64,000 nt of DNA from Synechococcus sp. GreenBA-s (GCF_024345855.1 NZ_JAGQBX010000006.1:21198-85197), one strand, 5' to 3'; positions 1 through 8,448 are shown, numbered from the stretch's first letter. Program-made: numbers and translations. The notes: generated by a model not told the origin, from the letters alone.

Positions 1-183
1 ATCACGTCCAACACCTACTGGGACTGGATGTTCGACCACGTGTTCATGCTCGTGCCGGCCCAGGCCTATGTGGGCGAGTTCCTGAAGACCTTCATGGAGT
101 ATCCGCCGCGGCAGAAGGCCGCCAGCTTCTCCCTGGAGCGGGTGATGGAGAAACTCGAACAGGCGGCCAGCGGCGCCGCCTGA
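1..183 (+). CDS. Arylsulfatase, C-terminal fragment (5' end outside window)
   Basis: Frame 1 is open from the first base to TGA at 181-183 and gives the last 60 residues of a protein. The stretch with YWDWMFDHVFMLVPAQAYVG followed by FLKTFMEYPPRQKAASF resembles the C-terminal tail of large bacterial arylsulfatases of the alkaline-phosphatase superfamily, which hydrolyse sulfate esters and need a Cys- or Ser-derived formylglycine. The catalytic N-terminal domain is not in the window, so the call rests on the tail plus context: the next gene, 23 bases downstream, encodes the formylglycine-generating enzyme. The same operon probably continues through the AraC-type regulator. Confidence 0.75.
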   Translation: MTSNTYWDWMFDHVFMLVPAQAYVGEFLKTFMEYPPRQKAASFSLERVMEKLEQAASGAA

Positions 184-206
184 TCCCATCGCCAGGCCCG
201 CGCCCC

Positions 207-1244
207 ATGGCCCGATCCCAGTCCACCTCCCGCAGAGTCCCGGCCTCGCCCTCGACATCGCCCGCGGCATCGCCCCCGGCCTCGGCCTCGGCGCAGTCCC
301 GGCCGGGGCGCCCACCGGCCCGGGACATGCTGTGGATTCCGGGGGGCACCTACCGGATGGGATCGGACCACCACTACCCGGAGGAGGCACCGGCCCATCC
401 GGTGCAGGTGGAGGGGTTCTGGATGGACCGCACCCTGGTGACCAACGGCCAGTTCCAGAAGTTCGTGAAGGCCAGCGGCTACCGCACCCTGGCCGAGCGG
501 CCCGCCGATCCAGCCCACTACCCCGACGCCCAGCCCGAGCTGCTGGCTCCCGCTTCGATCGTGTTCGTTCCCCCCGCCGGACCCGTCGGCAGCGCGGATC
601 CCTACCGCTGGTGGCAATACATTCCCGGCGCCAACTGGCGCCATCCGGAAGGTCCCGGCAGCTCGATCAAGGGGCGCGAGCAGCATCCCGTGGTGCACAT
701 CGCCCATGAGGATGCGCTGGCCTACGCCAGCTGGAGCGGCAAGGCGTTGCCCAGCGAGGCGGAGTGGGAGCGGGCCGCCCGCGGTGGCCTGGAGCAGGCG
801 GAATTCGCCTGGGGCGATGACCTCTACCCCGGTGGCGTGCCGGTGGCCAACACCTTCCAGGGGGACTTCCCCCACCACAACAGCCTGCTCGACGGCTACG
901 CGCGCACCTCACCGGTGGGGGCCTTCCCGGCCAACGGCTACGGCCTGCTCGACATCATCGGCAACGTCTGGGAATGGACGGACACCTGGTATCGGGACCA
1001 CAGGGTGACGGTGCGCGCTGGCGGCTGCTGCGGAGCCGACGCCGCCCGCACCGCCAGCATCGACCGCAACTCCCAGCACGGTGCGATGCCCCGCAAGGTG
1101 GTGAAGGGGGGCTCCTTCCTGTGCGCCCCCAGCTATTGCCGCCGCTATCGCCCGGCCTCGCGCATGGCCCAGGGCATCGACACCGCCACCTGTCACATGG
1201 GGTTCCGCTGCATCGTGCGGCCCCGATCGGATCCGCATCCATGA
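207..1244 (+). CDS. Formylglycine-generating enzyme (sulfatase-modifying factor, SUMF1 family)
   Basis: 345 residues. After an Ala/Ser/Pro-rich 40-residue leader the FGE-sulfatase fold starts at MLWIPGGTYRMGSD (Met41) and runs to the end; GNVWEW and GGSFLCAPSYCRRYRPASR are signature segments. Cys306 and Cys311 match the C-x4-C pair that binds copper in aerobic FGEs, so the enzyme should be active: it oxidises the Cys of a C-x-P-x-R sulfatase motif to formylglycine using O2. It lies 23 bases after the sulfatase gene and its stop overlaps the next start as ATGA, so all three genes look co-translated. The low-complexity leader may not be real; ATG at 327 is an alternative start. Confidence 0.9.
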   Translation: MARSQSTSRRVPASPSTSPAASPPASASAQSRPGRPPARDMLWIPGGTYRMGSDHHYPEEAPAHPVQVEGFWMDRTLVTNGQFQKFVKASGYRTLAERPADPAHYPDAQPELLAPASIVFVPPAGPVGSADPYRWWQYIPGANWRHPEGPGSSIKGREQHPVVHIAHEDALAYASWSGKALPSEAEWERAARGGLEQAEFAWGDDLYPGGVPVANTFQGDFPHHNSLLDGYARTSPVGAFPANGYGLLDIIGNVWEWTDTWYRDHRVTVRAGGCCGADAARTASIDRNSQHGAMPRKVVKGGSFLCAPSYCRRYRPASRMAQGIDTATCHMGFRCIVRPRSDPHP

Positions 1245-2275
1245 ATCCCATCGAGATCTTCAAGCGCCAGCCCCTGCTGTTCGGCAGCGCCAGCGCCATC
1301 ACCGACACCGACGTGGATGCGCTGGCCCACCGCTATGCGGCCAGCATGGCCCTGCGGGAGTTCGACCAGGCCGGCCGCGATGAGCCCTTTCTCTATCGCG
1401 CCAGCACCGTGCAGATCGGCGATCTCACGGTGAGCACGGGGTTCCACACCCCGATCCGCCTCTGCACCAAGGAGAGCTCGATCGCCACGGTGATGCTGAT
1501 CCAGAGCGGAAGCGTGCGGCTCCGGGCCGATGGTCGCGCGATCCAGCTGGACCAGCCCCAGGATCTGCTCTACCTGCCCGGCTGCGCCTTCGAGGAGGAG
1601 ACGGAGCACGTGCGCGGGGTGCTGTTCTCCCTGGATGCCGATCGGCTGGCCCGCACCGCCGCCGGCATGACCGGGTTCCGCGTCAGTCCCGGCAAGCTGC
1701 GGCAGCGCCTGACGAATCCGCACCGCCTGCAGCCCCACACGGGTGTGGAGCGGGAGGTGCTGCAGACCCTGCAGCACACCTTCCCCCTGCTGGATGCCCC
1801 CGGCCTGCAGCTGGAGGGCACCCTGCCCCTGCTCGCCATCGACGATCTGATCTACCGCAGCATCGCCCTGGCCCTCTGCGGCGACGTGATCCGCTCCGGG
1901 CAGGCACGCCGCGCCCCCCGCGGCAGCGCCAAGGCCGTGATCATCGACGAACTGGTGGACTGGATCCGGGCCAACCTCGACCGGCCCATCGCCCTCTCGG
2001 ATCTGGAACAGCGCAGCGCCTATTCGGAGCGCACCCTGCGCAACGCCTTCCAGCAGCGCTTCGGTTGCGGCCCCAGTGAGTGGATCCGCGAGCAACGGCT
2101 CACGGCCGCCCGGGAACGGCTCCTCGATCCCCGTCCCGGTGACAGCGTGTCGACCATTGCGCAGGCCCTGGGCTACCGGCACCTCTCGCAGTTCAGCCGC
2201 GATTGCCACCGGGCCTTCGGCGTTCGCCCCTCGGACCTGCTGCGCCAGAGCCGCCAGGGCCAGGCACAGGGCTGA
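1241..2275 (+). CDS. AraC-family transcriptional regulator
   Basis: 344 residues starting at the ATG that overlaps the FGE stop by four bases. The N-terminal two thirds resemble the cupin-like sensing half of AraC-binding-domain regulators. The C-terminal ~100 residues form the double helix-turn-helix: DLEQRSAYSERTLRNAFQQR, then GCGPSEWIREQRLTAARERL, and a second helix pair ending GYRHLSQFSRDCHRAFGVRP. Its position as last gene of the sulfatase-FGE operon suggests that it controls sulfatase expression in response to a sulfated substrate or sulfur status; the ligand cannot be read from the sequence. In-frame codons upstream to 974 belong to the FGE gene in another frame and were not used. Confidence 0.88.
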   Translation: MNPIEIFKRQPLLFGSASAITDTDVDALAHRYAASMALREFDQAGRDEPFLYRASTVQIGDLTVSTGFHTPIRLCTKESSIATVMLIQSGSVRLRADGRAIQLDQPQDLLYLPGCAFEEETEHVRGVLFSLDADRLARTAAGMTGFRVSPGKLRQRLTNPHRLQPHTGVEREVLQTLQHTFPLLDAPGLQLEGTLPLLAIDDLIYRSIALALCGDVIRSGQARRAPRGSAKAVIIDELVDWIRANLDRPIALSDLEQRSAYSERTLRNAFQQRFGCGPSEWIREQRLTAARERLLDPRPGDSVSTIAQALGYRHLSQFSRDCHRAFGVRPSDLLRQSRQGQAQG

Positions 2276-2294
2276 TCAGCGGCTGCGCTGCCGA

Positions 2295-3302
2295 TCAGAA
2301 AAAGAACTTCAGCCCCAGCTCGATGCCGTTCTGGTGGCTGGTGAAGCCCGTGCTGCGGCTGGCCCCATTGGCGTAGGCCATGCCGAGATAGCGCCAGGAC
2401 ACGTCGATCATGGTGCTGTTGCCCACCGCGTAGCCAAGGCCGAGCTGGGCATTGCCGGTGAGGTCCTCGGCGCCGGCCAGGCCGAAACCGCTCACATCCG
2501 CGCGGGCGAAGGCCCGCAACCGCGGCGCCAGGAAAACGGAGGCCTGGGTGCCCAGCAGGGGTTGGGCCCAGGTACGACTGACCTCACCCTGCCGCTGGAG
2601 CCGAATCCCCAGGGGGCCATTGCCGCGGAGTTCCGCATCGACCCCGAGCTGGGCCTGCATGAGGCGGATGCCGGCATAGGGAATCAGCGTGACGGCACCG
2701 GGCGTGCCGGTGGCCGCTTCCCGCGGCCCGAAGCGGTAGCGCAGAGCGAGGTCGTAGATGCCGTTGATCGCGGTGACATCGGCAGAGCCGGTGAACAGGC
2801 CACGCCGGGTGGTGGTGGACTTCTGGGCACCCAGCTGGGTGTAGGAGATGTCGGTGAGCAGGCCGATGCGGCCATACTCCAGAGAAGCGCGTGCCGAAGC
2901 CACCGACTCCAGCTTGCTGAGGATCTGGCTGGGATTGAGGGTGGTGTCGGCCTCGAAACCACGCACGGTGGTGGTGCTGTTGACCCAGGGGAGGAAGCCG
3001 TAGAGCTCCACGGTGCCGGCCCAGCCGGTGTCGTCTGGGGCTGCCTGGCTAACGGGAGCCCCTGTGGTGGCGGGGGTCTCCGGGGTGCCGGCGGGAACCG
3101 CCGAACCCGCAGCGTCCACGGACGCGACCGCAGCCGCGGCAGGGGCCACCGTATCGACGCCACCTGAGGGCGACGCGCCCCCCGCGCGGCTGCTCGAGCT
3201 GGCGCCCGGGGAGGCCTCCACTGCCTTGGCCCCCGAGACCTGGCCAAAGCACGCCGCGGCAAGGCTCAGGACCAGGAAGACACGGCGACGGGAACCGGAC
3301 AT
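2295..3302 (-). CDS. Outer-membrane beta-barrel protein, function unknown
   Basis: 335 residues with a clear signal peptide (MSGSRRRVFLVLSLAAACFG..., likely cleaved near the GAKA-VEA region). A Pro/Ala/Ser-rich linker of about 65 residues follows, then alternating polar/aromatic strands. It ends ...GIELGLKFFF, a C-terminal Phe typical of BAM-inserted barrels. The barrel part has repeated Gly-Tyr and Arg-containing strands such as LSLEYGRIGLLTD-like segments, as in OmpW/OmpA-like small barrels, but I cannot assign a named family. It converges on the AraC gene with only 19 bases between stops and diverges from the pentapeptide gene, so it is probably its own transcription unit. A role in sulfate-ester uptake would be speculation. 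Confidence 0.7.
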   Translation of the reverse strand: MSGSRRRVFLVLSLAAACFGQVSGAKAVEASPGASSSSRAGGASPSGGVDTVAPAAAAVASVDAAGSAVPAGTPETPATTGAPVSQAAPDDTGWAGTVELYGFLPWVNSTTTVRGFEADTTLNPSQILSKLESVASARASLEYGRIGLLTDISYTQLGAQKSTTTRRGLFTGSADVTAINGIYDLALRYRFGPREAATGTPGAVTLIPYAGIRLMQAQLGVDAELRGNGPLGIRLQRQGEVSRTWAQPLLGTQASVFLAPRLRAFARADVSGFGLAGAEDLTGNAQLGLGYAVGNSTMIDVSWRYLGMAYANGASRSTGFTSHQNGIELGLKFFF

Positions 3303-3466
3303 AGCGAAGGCAACGACGGGCCGATGGAGGGATCACAGGTGGGATGGGGCCAGCCAGCACCGTGGCCTGGGCCCCAATCCCGCGATATCCGATGCAGTCT
3401 GGCAGCGATGACTGACGGCAACCACAGCCGCCTTCAATCCAGCCGCTGCCATCAAGCGCCGCCGCC

Positions 3467-4237
3467 ATGATCAAGCGAGTGAGCATGGACCGCGTTCCCC
3501 CCTTGGCATCCTCTCCAGCTGTGATGACCCCACCCCGTCGATCCACCTGGTATGCGCGACAGCAGCAGCGCCGGGCCTCGCCCTTCTATCGCCTGCTGGA
3601 TCGCTCCTTCGGCTTTCGGCTGCTGATCGCCGCGGCCGCCTCCTTCTCCCTGCTGGCGGTGGTGCATCGCTTCGAGAATTGTTATGGATCGGATGCCAAG
3701 ACAGCGTGCATCACGAGCAACTTCTGGGACATCGTGAGCGTTGGCAATGTGGAATCCTTCAGCATCGTGGCGGCGGCGCTGATATACATCATGGAGGCCG
3801 GCCAACGCAAGGAAAAGGAGCACCATGAGATGCTCGACCTGCTGCTCACCCAGCGGGACGCCGGCACCAGCATGAGCCTGGCCAGGATCCGGGCCCTCGA
3901 GGATCTCAGCGCGGCGGGACTATGGCAGGACAACTTCGACCTCCATGGCGCCAATCTCGAGGGCCTGCGGATTCCCTTCAGCCACTGGCACGGTGCCGAT
4001 TTCAGCGGCGCCGTGCTGCGCCAGGCCAACCTGCGCCAGAGCGATCTGAGCAGCACCAACTTCCATGGTGCCGACCTCAGCGGGGCGGATCTGCGGGGTG
4101 CCGACCTCAGTGATGCCGACTTCACGGGTGCCGATCTGAGCGGTGCTGACCTCAGCGGTGCCCAGTTGCGCGGGACCCAATTCGAGGGGGCGAACCTCAA
4201 CGGCATCCGCAGCGATCGGTCCCTGCTCCCGAGCTGA
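3467..4237 (+). CDS. Membrane-anchored pentapeptide-repeat protein
   Basis: 256 residues. Residues ~50-65 (LLIAAAASFSLLAVV) and ~95-108 (SFSIVAAALIYIM) are hydrophobic and probably membrane-spanning. A charged stretch (GQRKEKEHHEMLDLLLTQRD) follows. From about residue 155 to 245 there are tandem A(D/N)LxX pentapeptides (GADFSGAVLRQANLRQSDLS, then GADLSGADLRGADLSDADF), which fold into a right-handed quadrilateral beta-helix. Such proteins are abundant in cyanobacteria and mostly of unknown function. The first ATG is at 3467; in-frame Met codons at 3485 and 3524 are alternatives. It converges with the Asn-Arg-repeat gene across a perfect hairpin. Confidence 0.85.
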   Translation: MIKRVSMDRVPPLASSPAVMTPPRRSTWYARQQQRRASPFYRLLDRSFGFRLLIAAAASFSLLAVVHRFENCYGSDAKTACITSNFWDIVSVGNVESFSIVAAALIYIMEAGQRKEKEHHEMLDLLLTQRDAGTSMSLARIRALEDLSAAGLWQDNFDLHGANLEGLRIPFSHWHGADFSGAVLRQANLRQSDLSSTNFHGADLSGADLRGADLSDADFTGADLSGADLSGAQLRGTQFEGANLNGIRSDRSLLPS

Positions 4238-4274
4238 GCAGGGACCTCAGCCAGCGCAATCCCTGGCACCAGAC

Positions 4275-4300
4275 GGGTCCATCCCTGCCGGGATGGACCC
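4275..4300. terminator. Hairpin between convergent genes, possible bidirectional terminator
   Basis: Perfect 11-bp inverted repeat: GGGTCCATCCC at 4275-4285 and GGGATGGACCC at 4290-4300, with loop TGCC. It lies in the 69 bases between the stops of the pentapeptide gene and the opposite-strand Asn-Arg-repeat gene. Neither strand has a T tract after it, so factor-independent termination is only plausible. Confidence 0.5.
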
Positions 4301-4306
4301 AGGAGC

Positions 4307-5344
4307 TCAGGTGGCGCCGAAGGCCACCTGACAGGCCGCATTGAGCAGCTGAGCCTCCTCAGCGCTCTGGGGCTCACGACCATCGAGCAGGCCGCTGTTG
4401 CAGTCGGCACTGAGTTGGTAGGTGTTGCCATCCGCCGTCACCGCAAACGTCACCGCGGAGCTGCTGGAGGGCTGCACACTGCCGTAGAGGAGCTGATAGT
4501 CGGTGCTGGGCACCACGATGTAGGTCTGGTTGTCACTGATGGCAGCGTCGACGGCGTTGTTGATGATCGCCGCCGTGGCCAGGGTACCCACCCCCCAGGC
4601 GGCGGCCCGGGCACCCCACCAGCCCCAGGTTGGGGTGGACCAGCCGCCGTACCAGCCGTAGTTCCAGGGCCTGGCCACGCCCCAGCCCGGCCGGGCCCAA
4701 CCCGGCCGCACGTTGACGTTGTTGATGTTGACCTCGCGGTTCCAGTTGCGGTTCACATCGCGGTTGACGTTCCGATTGATGTCGCGGTTGACGTTCCGGT
4801 TCACGTCGCGGTTGACGTTCCGGTTCAGATCGCGGTTGATGTCCCGGTTGGTGCCCAGATCGCGCGTGCCGGCTCCCTGCCGATTGCTGACCGGGGTGCG
4901 GGTCGTGGAGCCGAGGCTGCCACTAGGGCGGGCCAGATCACGGGTGCCGGTGGAGGGACGGGAAAAATCCCGTCCGCCGCTGGGGCGATCCAGCGAGGGC
5001 CGGGAGGCGCCGCCACCCACGTTGCTGCTCCAGCCGCCGGACGGCCGACTGGTCCCCCGGTTCAGGCCGCCACCGGCCCCACTGAAGCCACTGCTGGCCC
5101 GGCTGCCGCCGCCGCCAAAACTGCCACCGCCTCGGGAACCGCCGCCACCGCGGGACCCTCCACCCCCGCCACCTCGACCACCGCCGCCGCCGCCACGGGC
5201 AATCAGCGCGGCCGCGTCAGCCTGGGTGCCGGTGCGCAGCGATCGGGCCTGCACCGAAGCCCCGGGGGCCTGGGCGTGGGCCGGGAGGATGGGGGCCGCT
5301 ACAGCACCGACAAGTAACAGTGCTAATCCTGAAGTCGTCTTCAT
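4307..5344 (-). CDS. Exported low-complexity protein with Gly-rich and Asn-Arg tetrapeptide repeats
   Basis: 345 residues, not recognised as a named family. It has a signal peptide (MKTTSGLALLLVGAVAAPILPAHAQA). From about residue 50 there is a Gly/Arg/Ser-rich region (RGGGGGGRGGGGGGSRGGGG). A middle part carries R-P-S motifs (GGASRPSLDRPSGGRDFSRP). About eleven consecutive N-R-[DN]-[VIL] tetrapeptides follow near residues 165-205, and then a Trp/Gly-rich stretch with a hydrophobic segment (AWGVGTLATAAIINNAVDAA). The C-terminal ~85 residues look like a compact domain (YIVVPSTDYQLLYGS; two Cys). Its start overlaps the upstream gene's stop by four bases, so the two are translationally coupled. 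It is probably periplasmic or cell-surface. Confidence 0.72.
   Translation of the reverse strand: MKTTSGLALLLVGAVAAPILPAHAQAPGASVQARSLRTGTQADAAALIARGGGGGGRGGGGGGSRGGGGSRGGGSFGGGGSRASSGFSGAGGGLNRGTSRPSGGWSSNVGGGASRPSLDRPSGGRDFSRPSTGTRDLARPSGSLGSTTRTPVSNRQGAGTRDLGTNRDINRDLNRNVNRDVNRNVNRDINRNVNRDVNRNWNREVNINNVNVRPGWARPGWGVARPWNYGWYGGWSTPTWGWWGARAAAWGVGTLATAAIINNAVDAAISDNQTYIVVPSTDYQLLYGSVQPSSSSAVTFAVTADGNTYQLSADCNSGLLDGREPQSAEEAQLLNAACQVAFGAT
4739..4850 (-). repeat. Coding tandem repeat, 12/24-bp unit (Asn-Arg-Asp/Asn-Val/Ile)
   Basis: On the minus strand the unit AACCGCGACGTGAACCGGAA and close variants recur every 12 bases, with better matches every 24 bases. The copies encode alternating NRDV/NRDI and NRNV/NRNI tetrapeptides. 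They differ mainly at third positions and at the D/N and V/I codons, indicating selection on the protein repeat as well as a tract prone to length change. Confidence 0.8.
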
Positions 5345-5835
5345 TTCTTCACCAGATCGCAGCCGGAGTCGTAGCAGCTGGCGGTCACACGGCCGGTGGA
5401 ATCAAACAGCACCTTGACCAGGTCACGACCAGCAAAGGCGTTGGGGTTGTCCTCCCGCACGCTGTTGAGGTAGTTGGGATTGACGGCGCAGAGATTGCGG
5501 CCGTTGAAGCAGACCGTGTTGGTCGAGAAGCGGGCCTCGGCACGCTCCAGCGGCTGCCACTGCTTGAGCTCCATATTCCAGCGCTGCATCCGCACCGGTG
5601 ACTCCAGGATGCGCACGGTCTCGATCGTCGATCCGATGCGATGCCGATAGAGCGTGGCCGCGCCGTCGTTCTCGACCTCGATCGTGCAGGCCTGGGCCGG
5701 TGCACCCCGGAGTGCACAGCGCGTGTCGAGCTTGTAGAGCACCTCACTGCGGGCCGCAGTCGGACTGCAGATCAGCGCTGCACCAAGGGCCGCCAGCGCG
5801 AGGGCGCAGCGGGGAACGGGCCGGGGAGAAGACAT
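5341..5835 (-). CDS. Small exported Cys-containing protein, function unknown
   Basis: 164 residues from ATG at 5835. This start was chosen because it opens a signal peptide (MSSPRPVPRCALALAALGAA, cleavage likely after SPTAARS); codons further upstream give no plausible leader. The mature part has six cysteines (around TRCALRG, AQACTIEV, TVCFNG, NLCAVN and ASCYDSGC), compatible with disulfides in the periplasm. A related plan (CALRG...ACTIEVENDG) occurs in small cyanobacterial exported proteins, but no function is known to me. It overlaps the Asn-Arg-repeat gene by four bases (ATGA), so the two secreted products are probably made together. Confidence 0.7.
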   Translation of the reverse strand: MSSPRPVPRCALALAALGAALICSPTAARSEVLYKLDTRCALRGAPAQACTIEVENDGAATLYRHRIGSTIETVRILESPVRMQRWNMELKQWQPLERAEARFSTNTVCFNGRNLCAVNPNYLNSVREDNPNAFAGRDLVKVLFDSTGRVTASCYDSGCDLVKK

Positions 5836-6134
5836 GAATCGGGAGACAATCGGGAGGAGCAGGAGAGGTATCCGACGCAGGACACCGCGCTGCTGACACC
5901 ATGGCCAGGGAGCGCGATGGATCGCAACCTGGCCCACGACATCGTTACAAGGGTGGGCATCAAGTTGCCTGGGGGACACCATGGGCGAGCAACCCATGAT
6001 CCGAGTGGATCAAGATGTGCCGAATTCCACAACCCTCGCGCTCAGGTGTCCTGCACTCCCAGGGCGATGGCCGATGACCCCGATCACACATTGATGCACC
6101 ATTCACGTCTCCCTGACGCCGCACATCGCGCCCC

Positions 6135-7898
6135 ATGACACCATGGCGACCCCGTCCTGACACCCGAGCGGCGCTGGCCAAGGCTGAGCCGCGAGATCCC
6201 GCAGCGGCCGCCGGCATGACGCCCCAAGCGCCTGGGCTCACCGCCCGGCGGGCCCGGCGACCGCTCGCCTGGCGGGCCCTGACCGCCGTCCTGCTGCTGG
6301 GGCTGTCGGCTCTGCTTGCCATCGCCCCCCCCGGCGCCCTCGGCGCCACCAGCAAGGCCTGGACTCCCCCCGGCTGTGCCGAACAGGGCGCCTGGATCAC
6401 CCTGGAGGGGGCGAAGGTGGTGGAACTGCGCTGGGCCGTGGGGGGCCGGGATCCCGCCGCCGCCGCCGCCGAAGGCAGCACCGGGCTCAGCGGCCTGGCC
6501 CGCAACCCCCTGGTGGCACCCGAATCGATCGTGGTGCGGGATGGTGACGTCTACAGCTACATCGGCATCGAGACCCTCGACGGCGGTGGCTTCCGGCGCC
6601 TGCTGAGCCTGGATGACCGGGCGGGCCAGTGCTTCGGCGTGTCGCGCGCGACCCTGGCCCGGCGCTACCGCGACCAGGTCCGCGCCGCGATCCGCGCCTA
6701 CCGCCAGGAACACAGCCTGAGCTCCTGGCTCACGGGATCCGCCCTGGCGGCGCTGGTCCTGACGATCTACCTGATCTGGATCCGCTGGCAATCGCGGCTG
6801 AAACAGCGGCTGGCCAGGGCCATCCAGACCCGCCGGTCGCTGCGGATCAGCGGACTGGGGCAGGCAGGCAACCAGCTGCTCGAGGAGGCCCAGGCCGGCG
6901 GCCTTTTGCAGGGGCTGCTGACGGTGGCCCACTGGGCCCTGCTGGTGGTGGTCAGCTACCTGTTGGTGCCGATGCTGCTGGGCTTCTTCCCACCCACCAA
7001 GGTGATGGCGGCGGGCCTGCGCAGCCAGCTGCTGGCGGTGGTGCAGGCGGGCCTTGCCCAGGTGGTGGCGGCGATTCCCAACCTGCTCACGATCCTGCTG
7101 ATCCTGGCGATCACGGTCGGCGCGGTCCGGCTCAGCCATGGACTGTTCCGGGCCCTGGGCCGGGGTCGGCTGCACTTCAGCTGGTTCTACCCGGAATGGG
7201 CCGAGCCCACCGCGCGGATCGCCACCGCCCTGATCGTGCTGGCGGGCGGCGTGATCGCCTTCCCCTACGTGCCGGGCTCCACCAGCAAGGTGTTCCAGGG
7301 GGCAGGCCTGTTCCTCGGTGTGCTGGCCGCCCTCGGCTCCAGCGCCATCGCCACCAACGTGATCAGCGGCCTGATGTTGATCTACACCCGGGCCTTCCAG
7401 GAGGGCGATCGGGTCGAGATCGCGGGGGTGGTGGGTGTGGTGCAGGAGCGGGCCCTGCTGGTGACGCGCCTGCGCACCCCCCGCAACGAACTGGTGAGCG
7501 TGCCCAATGCCACGGTGATCGCCACCTCGGTGACCAATTTCAGTTTCTCGCGGCGGGAGATCGCACGGCCCGTGGCCCTGGCCACCACGGTCACCATCGG
7601 CTACGACGTGCCCTGGCGCCAGGTGCAGGCCCTGCTGCTCAGCGCCGCCCGGAGTGTGGAGGGAATCAGCGACGAACTCGCCCCCTTCGTGCTGCAGACC
7701 TCCCTCAACGACTTCCACATCAGCTACGAGCTGACCGTGTTCGTTCGGGACGTGGAGCGCTACCGCGAGACCCTCTCCCAGCTACTGGCCGCGGTGCAGG
7801 ACGCCTTCGCCGCCGACGACGTGGAAATCCTCTCTCCCGCCTATCACGCCATCCGCAACGGCAATGCCAGCACGGTTCCGAAACCCCCTCAGACCTGA
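6135..7898 (+). CDS. MscS-family mechanosensitive ion channel
   Basis: 587 residues. A signal-like hydrophobic segment near residue 50-75 precedes an extracytoplasmic domain (to ~180). Transmembrane helices follow at ~200, ~265, ~310 and ~360. The pore-lining and beta-domain region then carries the MscS signature: LGSSAIATNVISGLMLIYTR, FQEGDRVEIAGVVGVV and VSVPNATVIATSVTNFS. It is longer than E. coli MscS (286 residues) and resembles the YbdG/YnaI-like large MscS proteins. Such channels open under membrane tension and release osmolytes on hypo-osmotic shock. The first ATG is used; ATG at 6216 is an alternative. It is followed on the same strand by a PilZ-domain gene, so a shared transcript is possible. 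Confidence 0.88.
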   Translation: MTPWRPRPDTRAALAKAEPRDPAAAAGMTPQAPGLTARRARRPLAWRALTAVLLLGLSALLAIAPPGALGATSKAWTPPGCAEQGAWITLEGAKVVELRWAVGGRDPAAAAAEGSTGLSGLARNPLVAPESIVVRDGDVYSYIGIETLDGGGFRRLLSLDDRAGQCFGVSRATLARRYRDQVRAAIRAYRQEHSLSSWLTGSALAALVLTIYLIWIRWQSRLKQRLARAIQTRRSLRISGLGQAGNQLLEEAQAGGLLQGLLTVAHWALLVVVSYLLVPMLLGFFPPTKVMAAGLRSQLLAVVQAGLAQVVAAIPNLLTILLILAITVGAVRLSHGLFRALGRGRLHFSWFYPEWAEPTARIATALIVLAGGVIAFPYVPGSTSKVFQGAGLFLGVLAALGSSAIATNVISGLMLIYTRAFQEGDRVEIAGVVGVVQERALLVTRLRTPRNELVSVPNATVIATSVTNFSFSRREIARPVALATTVTIGYDVPWRQVQALLLSAARSVEGISDELAPFVLQTSLNDFHISYELTVFVRDVERYRETLSQLLAAVQDAFAADDVEILSPAYHAIRNGNASTVPKPPQT

Positions 7899-8066
7899 AG
7901 GGTGGGGGACATAGCCGCAAAGTCCACGTAGAGTCCAGTTCCAAGCTGGCGGAAGAGAGCACTGCCCCTTCCTTCGTTCCTCAAACGCCTGGTCGCAGAT
8001 CGGCGCAACACTCCCGACCGCCGGGGCGATGAGCGGCTGGGTCAGGCCGCGCGGCGCGAGGGGGCG

Positions 8067-8399
8067 GTGCGACGCAACCACGACCGCCGGGTGATCTACA
8101 CCAACGCCCCCAGTGGCGACCTCACCCTGCTGGATGGGACCAAGCGGCTGGCCACCCTCTGGGATATCAGCCAGGGCGGTGCCTGCGTGCTGGTGCAGGG
8201 CAGCCTGATCAACCTCAAGGCCAACGACCTCTGCACCCTCACCCTCAAGGACAAGGGCGGTCGGGAGGAACTGGCGCTCAAGACGAAGGTGGCCTGGAGT
8301 TCCGTTGAAGATGCGGGCACCTACGTTGGCCTCAAATTGCGGACGGGCGGCAAGATTCCGCCGGGCACCTTCCTGGATCGCCTGCAGCGCAACCGCTAG
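8067..8399 (+). CDS. PilZ-domain protein (cyclic-di-GMP binding)
   Basis: 110 residues from GTG at 8067. The PilZ signature is complete: R-x3-R in RRNHDRR and D-x-S-x2-G in WDISQGG, the residues that grip c-di-GMP, so it is a likely effector. The frame stays open upstream to 7932 and encodes FLKRLVADRRNTPDRRGDER, which matches the basic N-terminus of the second PilZ protein at 18246-18758. The true protein is therefore probably ~35 residues longer. The only start-like codon there is CTG at 7962, preceded by the purine-rich GGAAGAGAG. It follows the MscS gene and precedes convergent genes for exported proteins. Confidence 0.85.
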   Translation: MRRNHDRRVIYTNAPSGDLTLLDGTKRLATLWDISQGGACVLVQGSLINLKANDLCTLTLKDKGGREELALKTKVAWSSVEDAGTYVGLKLRTGGKIPPGTFLDRLQRNR

Positions 8400-8448
8400 C
8401 GGCTAGACCTGCCAGCCCCAGAACGGCAGGGGCGATGGTGCCACCGGC

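Noticed and set aside
2272..2298. CTGATC/GATCAG dyad between the AraC and outer-membrane genes as terminator
   Set aside because: The stem is bulged and short, and the A run lies on the wrong side for termination on either strand.
4739..4850. Regular repeats considered as a CRISPR array
   Set aside because: The 12/24-bp units have no unique spacers and are in frame, encoding Asn-Arg tetrapeptides.
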